Source: an uncultured Porphyromonas sp. (GTDB lineage Bacteria > Bacteroidota > Bacteroidia > Bacteroidales > Porphyromonadaceae). From it: 17,785 nt of DNA. Where the stretch lies: positions 1-17,785 of the forward strand of contig UQBE01000041.1 in the NCBI GenBank assembly GCA_900539155.1, written 5' to 3'. The position numbers and the translations under genes are program-made. This document shows, in pieces, positions 16,501 to 17,785 of the stretch (positions are counted from its first letter, which is position 1; every line of letters starts with the position of its first letter). Under the pieces are notes generated by a model. That model did not search any database. It had not been told where the DNA came from and saw only the letters and a list, made by a program, of their open reading frames with translations.

Positions 16501-16616
16501 TCTGCAAAGAGTGCTGGGTAGATGTCTAGCGGCTCTCCAGATCGCAGCCCGATGGTGCAAATTCTAGTAAAGGCGCTGATTACCTGGCTACTTATTTGGT
16601 ATGGCGTGAAATTCAT
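13581..16616 (-). CDS. clpC: ClpC-type AAA+ unfoldase with long divergent N-terminal region
   Basis: This 1011-residue protein is a two-ring Hsp100 ATPase. D1 has Walker A GEAGVGKT (378-385), Walker B ILLFDEIH (445-452), the pore-loop region RYRGDFEER (422-430) and the arginine-finger region GALARRF. A short UVR-like coiled-coil middle (about 600-630), not the long ClpB propeller, marks it as ClpC rather than ClpB. D2 has GPTGVGKT (716-723), VVLFDELE (784-791), pore loop GYVGYDEGG and sensor-2 GARPLRRAL. VGF at 843-845 occupies the position of the ClpP-docking loop, so it probably feeds ClpP. The unusual part is the first 335 residues. Residues 1-75 resemble one Clp_N repeat, and the remainder is an unfamiliar, partly acidic region ending in a low-complexity linker. 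A conventional ClpC has about 150 residues here. It is the first gene of the operon. Confidence 0.88.
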   Translation of the reverse strand: MNFTPYQISSQVISAFTRICTIGLRSGEPLDIYPALFADLARCDDSFPSVLILRTLDIPLSQIQDTLFDCSTAKAYNNHIQDIITQDHYTTPSDELVRYYHDQLKSILVGAWEVFFPNQDNFHVIDAPRIIAYMLHEKRPDIYPWPYMTARPTKKQVLASYLKNSLENRTKGQIIEVEAVDSPQKEEEVIQTILSMALSDITYPLSEFLRSELDITTWKKLIEQSFLKASSSDEPQKKKPDSDIDPNTIVKQVEVFVSQNNPDGETDKNSMRAVPLEELPEEIQEHIKAIIRHEQRKVTQNSGSNPFDLNADDEGDKEEKASKSSKRSKTPALDAFATNLNQLAKDGKLDPMIGRAKELERITHILCRRQKNNPVLIGEAGVGKTAVAEGLAQLLARNEVSYKLRGKVLYSVDLAQMLAGTRYRGDFEERFKALLKEAEMLGNTILLFDEIHTLMGAGSTEGSMDASNMLKPALARGTIQVIGATTLDEYRRTIEKNGALARRFQKVMIEPNTPEETLEILRQLRGRYEEFHHVRYSDEALVAMVRLTNRYIYDRYFPDKAIDVLDEVGASMHLKGKVGESDKVASLRQQLRTYRASRDKAVRESNYDTAMTLKVQEDLVQKEVDEELEKAHAKEAAIYLPVDEEAVAKTVSMMSGVPISNISQEEHAKLRQMRQTLKDIVIGQDDAIDKVVKAIQRNRLGLGSDKRPIGSFLFLGPTGVGKTYLAKKLAELLFDDEDALIRIDMSEYMESFNVSRLVGAAPGYVGYDEGGQLTEQVRRKPYSVVLFDELEKAHPDVYNILLQILDDGFITAADGTHVSFKNTVIILTSNIGTRQLKDFGAGVGFRQEVQLTQTEQEALLSKQLKKHFSPEFLNRLDETIYFASLEKEDIRKIVDVELRPIMARITEQGYNLVVTPSAKDKLADVGFDLEYGARPLRRALRLWIEDKLTDLILDGEANVGDTVRLRVSEGELLMEVDKRAPQKESQAKSDEATLGFALPSFTSSSQKGDER

Positions 16617-16649
16617 GCGTATATATTATCTCTTGAGAGTGAATTATGT

Positions 16650-16682
16650 AGTGCTTCGTACCGCTGCAAGGGTACTGGCACT
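16650..16682 (-). promoter_or_regulatory. Leader hairpin 1 of the clpC operon
   Basis: AGTGC and GCACT form an outer 5-bp stem. A TTC/TG internal loop and an inner GTACC/GGTAC 5-bp stem with an 8-base loop follow. It lies 34-66 bases before the clpC start, between the candidate promoter and the gene. A role in expression control is inference; it does not match the CIRCE element. Confidence 0.45.
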
Positions 16683-16695
16683 GGGCGATATATGC

Positions 16696-16720
16696 GGGTG
16701 CAAAGCACAGCTAGGCACCC
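16696..16720 (-). promoter_or_regulatory. Leader hairpin 2 of the clpC operon
   Basis: GGGTGC (16696-16701) and GCACCC (16715-16720) are perfect inverted copies around a 13-base loop. Direct copies of GTGCAAAG at 16698-16705 and 16723-16730, 25 bases apart, overlap and flank it. In the transcript it would be near the 5' end. Confidence 0.4.
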
Positions 16721-16741
16721 TCGTGCAAAGGTCTCGCTGTA

Positions 16742-16771
16742 TAAAGGTATTCAAAAACTGTACCACGGCAA
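16742..16771 (-). promoter_or_regulatory. Candidate promoter of the clpC-htpG-S41 operon
   Basis: TTG (16771-16769), a 19-base spacer and TACCTTTA (16749-16742) match the Bacteroidetes pattern with one change in the -7 box. An overlapping alternative is TTTG ending at 16752, an 18-base spacer and GACCTTTG (16733-16726). Either gives a leader of roughly 105-120 bases. The rest of the 322-base gap from 16617 to 16938 holds the two leader hairpins and the tRNA terminator. Confidence 0.5.
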
Positions 16772-16874
16772 GGCGATGTCCCGATAAAGGCTCTCTCCAC
16801 ACCTCAAATAGACAGACGGATCCCTAGATAGGACAAATTGACCTGCCTAAGATGAGCGCGCGATAGGGTAGGGG

Positions 16875-16937
16875 CAAAAAAGAGAGAAAGACCTATCGAA
16901 GCCTCATCTATGTAAGGTCATCCAATAGGTCTCTCTC
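16875..16937 (-). terminator. Terminator of the tRNA cluster
   Basis: On the minus strand GAGAGAGACCTAT (16937-16925) pairs with ATAGGTCTTTCTC (16896-16884). That gives 13 pairs with one G-U, a 28-base loop that can itself fold, and a TTTTTT run down to 16876. The stem begins one base after the encoded CCA of tRNA-Leu(GAG), so processing must separate a very tight junction. Confidence 0.85.
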
Positions 16938-16938
16938 G

Positions 16939-17025
16939 TGGTACGCAGGATGAGAGTCGAACTCACACACCATTGCTGGCACTACCCCCTCAAAGTAGCG
17001 TGTCTACCAATTCCACCACCTGCGC
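16939..17025 (-). tRNA. tRNA-Leu (anticodon GAG)
   Basis: The acceptor GCGCAGG pairs with CCTGCGT (first pair G-U), and the discriminator is A. The anticodon stem CTACT/GGTAG encloses the loop TTGAGGG, giving anticodon GAG at 16991-16989, which reads CUC and CUU. A long variable arm marks it as class II, as expected for Leu. The T arm is GTGAG-TTCGACT-CTCAT. CCA is encoded (16941-16939), unlike in the other two tRNAs here. It is the last gene of the tRNA cluster. Confidence 0.96.
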
Positions 17026-17063
17026 ATACAATATATATTATAGTCCGTGACAGCAACTCTAGG

Positions 17064-17147
17064 TGCCCAAGACAGGAATCGAACCTGCACAAACTTGCGT
17101 TTACTAGTACCTGAAACTAGCGCGTCTACCAATTCCGCCACTTGGGC
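17064..17147 (-). tRNA. tRNA-Leu (anticodon CAG)
   Basis: The acceptor GCCCAAG pairs perfectly with CTTGGGC, and the discriminator is A. The anticodon stem CTAGT/ACTAG encloses TTCAGGT, giving anticodon CAG at 17113-17111, for the CUG codon. The variable arm is long. The T arm has GGTTCGATTCC. CCA is not encoded (the next bases are CCT), so it must be added by the nucleotidyltransferase. It lies 38 bases before tRNA-Leu(GAG). Confidence 0.96.
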
Positions 17148-17352
17148 TTGTAGCAGTGACTACCTGTGTGTATAAGGTCACTATCGTATCTCCTCTCCTA
17201 CCTCTATCGCCCCTCCTAGGAGCCGTCAAGCTATGAGAGATGCAGTCGCTTGTCGAGAGATCACTACCTCTCTTAGACTAATAATCCTCTTACTCCGCCA
17301 TACTTACTGACCATCTTGTCAAGAAGCGTATGACCTCGTATGAGGATCTGAG

Positions 17353-17426
17353 CGGTGCGGACGGGACTCGAACCCGTGACCCCCTGCGTGACAGGCAGGT
17401 ATTCTAACCAGCTGAACTACCGCACC
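17353..17426 (-). tRNA. tRNA-Asp (anticodon GTC)
   Basis: The acceptor GGTGCGG pairs with CCGCACC, and the discriminator G is the expected AspRS identity base. The anticodon stem CCTGC/GCAGG encloses CTGTCAC, giving anticodon GTC at 17392-17390. The T arm is CGGGTTCGAGTCCCG. CCA is not encoded. A consensus promoter sits about 17 bases upstream. The 205-base gap before the Leu tRNAs (17148-17352) has no gene and no convincing terminator, only the palindrome CTCCTAGGAG (17213-17222) and a weak AGTGAC/GTCACT pair (17155-17182). The three tRNAs may form one transcript. Confidence 0.97.
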
Positions 17427-17442
17427 TCGGTTGTTTGCTATG

Positions 17443-17472
17443 CAAAGGTACAAAAACTTCTCAACATTGCAA
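17443..17472 (-). promoter_or_regulatory. tRNA cluster promoter
   Basis: TTG (17472-17470), a 19-base spacer and TACCTTTG (17450-17443) form a Bacteroidetes promoter ending 17 bases before the 5' end of tRNA-Asp. Start of transcription would fall within about ten bases of the mature tRNA. Confidence 0.8.
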
Positions 17473-17593
17473 TAGCTAAGATGAAGTTTTTTCAATTTAC
17501 GCTTCAAGTATCTCCTCGAGGACTATGCCAGCTCGCTAGCTACGGCTCCTACTAGACGGGAGTGTCTTGAGCTCCTCTGCTCCTTAGCGACCA

Positions 17594-17624
17594 CAAAGGT
17601 ACGATAATTTTTGAAACTAACAAA
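17594..17624 (-). promoter_or_regulatory. Consensus promoter without an evident gene
   Basis: TTTG (17624-17621), a 19-base spacer and TACCTTTG (17601-17594) are the best Bacteroidetes promoter in the window. The roughly 120 bases that follow (17593-17473) contain no ATG-started frame and then run into the tRNA-Asp promoter. It may make a small RNA, act as a second tRNA promoter, or be the remnant of a lost gene. Confidence 0.7.
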
Positions 17625-17785
17625 CGTTTCCCCTTTGAAATTGCATTTTGGAGTGGAAAATACGGAATCGCTGTGTTGCTTTCGGGATTCGGTTTCGGTC
17701 ACATACGGAGGTATGCTCCCTTCAGACCTCCCCTCAGCGTCTTGCGCTTCATCCTTTCTGCAAAGTCTAGACAATCTTGCAAGCA
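17625..17785. other. Right-edge non-coding region
   Basis: I see no convincing gene in the last 161 bases. A minus-strand frame from 17774 to 17523 is open for 83 residues but runs across the consensus promoter and has no recognisable domain. The stretch contains a small CATAC-GGAG-GTATG hairpin near 17702-17715 and a CTTGCAAG palindrome at the very end. It could be part of an interspersed repeat or the upstream region of a gene beyond the window. Confidence 0.4.

Noticed and set aside
13581..16616. ClpB disaggregase
   Set aside because: The long coiled-coil middle domain of ClpB is missing; a short UVR-like middle and a VGF loop fit ClpC.
16617..16740. CIRCE heat-shock operator before clpC
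   Set aside because: No TTAGCACTC-N9-GAGTGCTAA arrangement is present; the hairpins have different sequences.
17319..17555. Open frames on both strands at tRNA-Asp
   Set aside because: They read through the tRNA gene and its promoter.
17523..17774. 83-residue minus-strand frame at the right edge
   Set aside because: It runs through the best promoter of the window, and I recognise no domain; it may be part of a repeat.

Overview
This window looks like part of the chromosome of a Bacteroidales bacterium, most likely a Porphyromonas species related to P. asaccharolytica or P. uenonis. The reasons are the Bacteroidetes-type promoters (TTG or TTTG, a 19-base spacer, then TACCTTTG), a ribosomal protein S16 with a long Ala/Glu-rich tail, a long HtpG, a secreted tricorn-like S41 protease, and intergenic heptamer repeats. 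Genus and species are inference. Every gene I am confident of lies on the minus strand, so transcription runs from high to low coordinates.

From right to left: 16.9-17.4 kb holds three tRNA genes, Asp(GTC), Leu(CAG) and Leu(GAG), with a promoter before the first and a clear terminator after the last. A second consensus promoter at 17.6 kb has no obvious gene behind it. At 8.2-16.6 kb sits an apparent protein quality-control operon with gaps of 30 and 25 bp. It encodes a ClpC-type AAA+ unfoldase with an unusually long, divergent N-terminal region, the Hsp90 chaperone HtpG, and an exported tricorn-like beta-propeller/PDZ/S41 protease. Its leader contains two hairpins and its end is marked by a 12-bp-stem terminator.

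Between 7.1 and 8.1 kb is an AT-richer accessory interval. It holds a small lipoprotein with a TonB-C-like domain, a run of TCTAACC heptamers, and an array of palindromic CCACGTGG boxes at exact 22-bp spacing, interrupted in its middle by two TTCCTCCGAA boxes.

From 7.0 kb down to 3.6 kb are rpsP (own promoter and terminator), an M16 zinc peptidase, and an overlapping pair: a PlsC-type acyltransferase and a low-molecular-weight protein tyrosine phosphatase. At 0.1-3.5 kb are two translationally coupled membrane proteins of the phosphoethanolamine transferase (EptA/sulfatase) fold. The first has a complete catalytic set. The second is a full-length paralog in which nearly every catalytic residue is replaced, so it looks like a dedicated pseudoenzyme. 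This pair and the 22-bp palindrome array are the least ordinary parts of the window.
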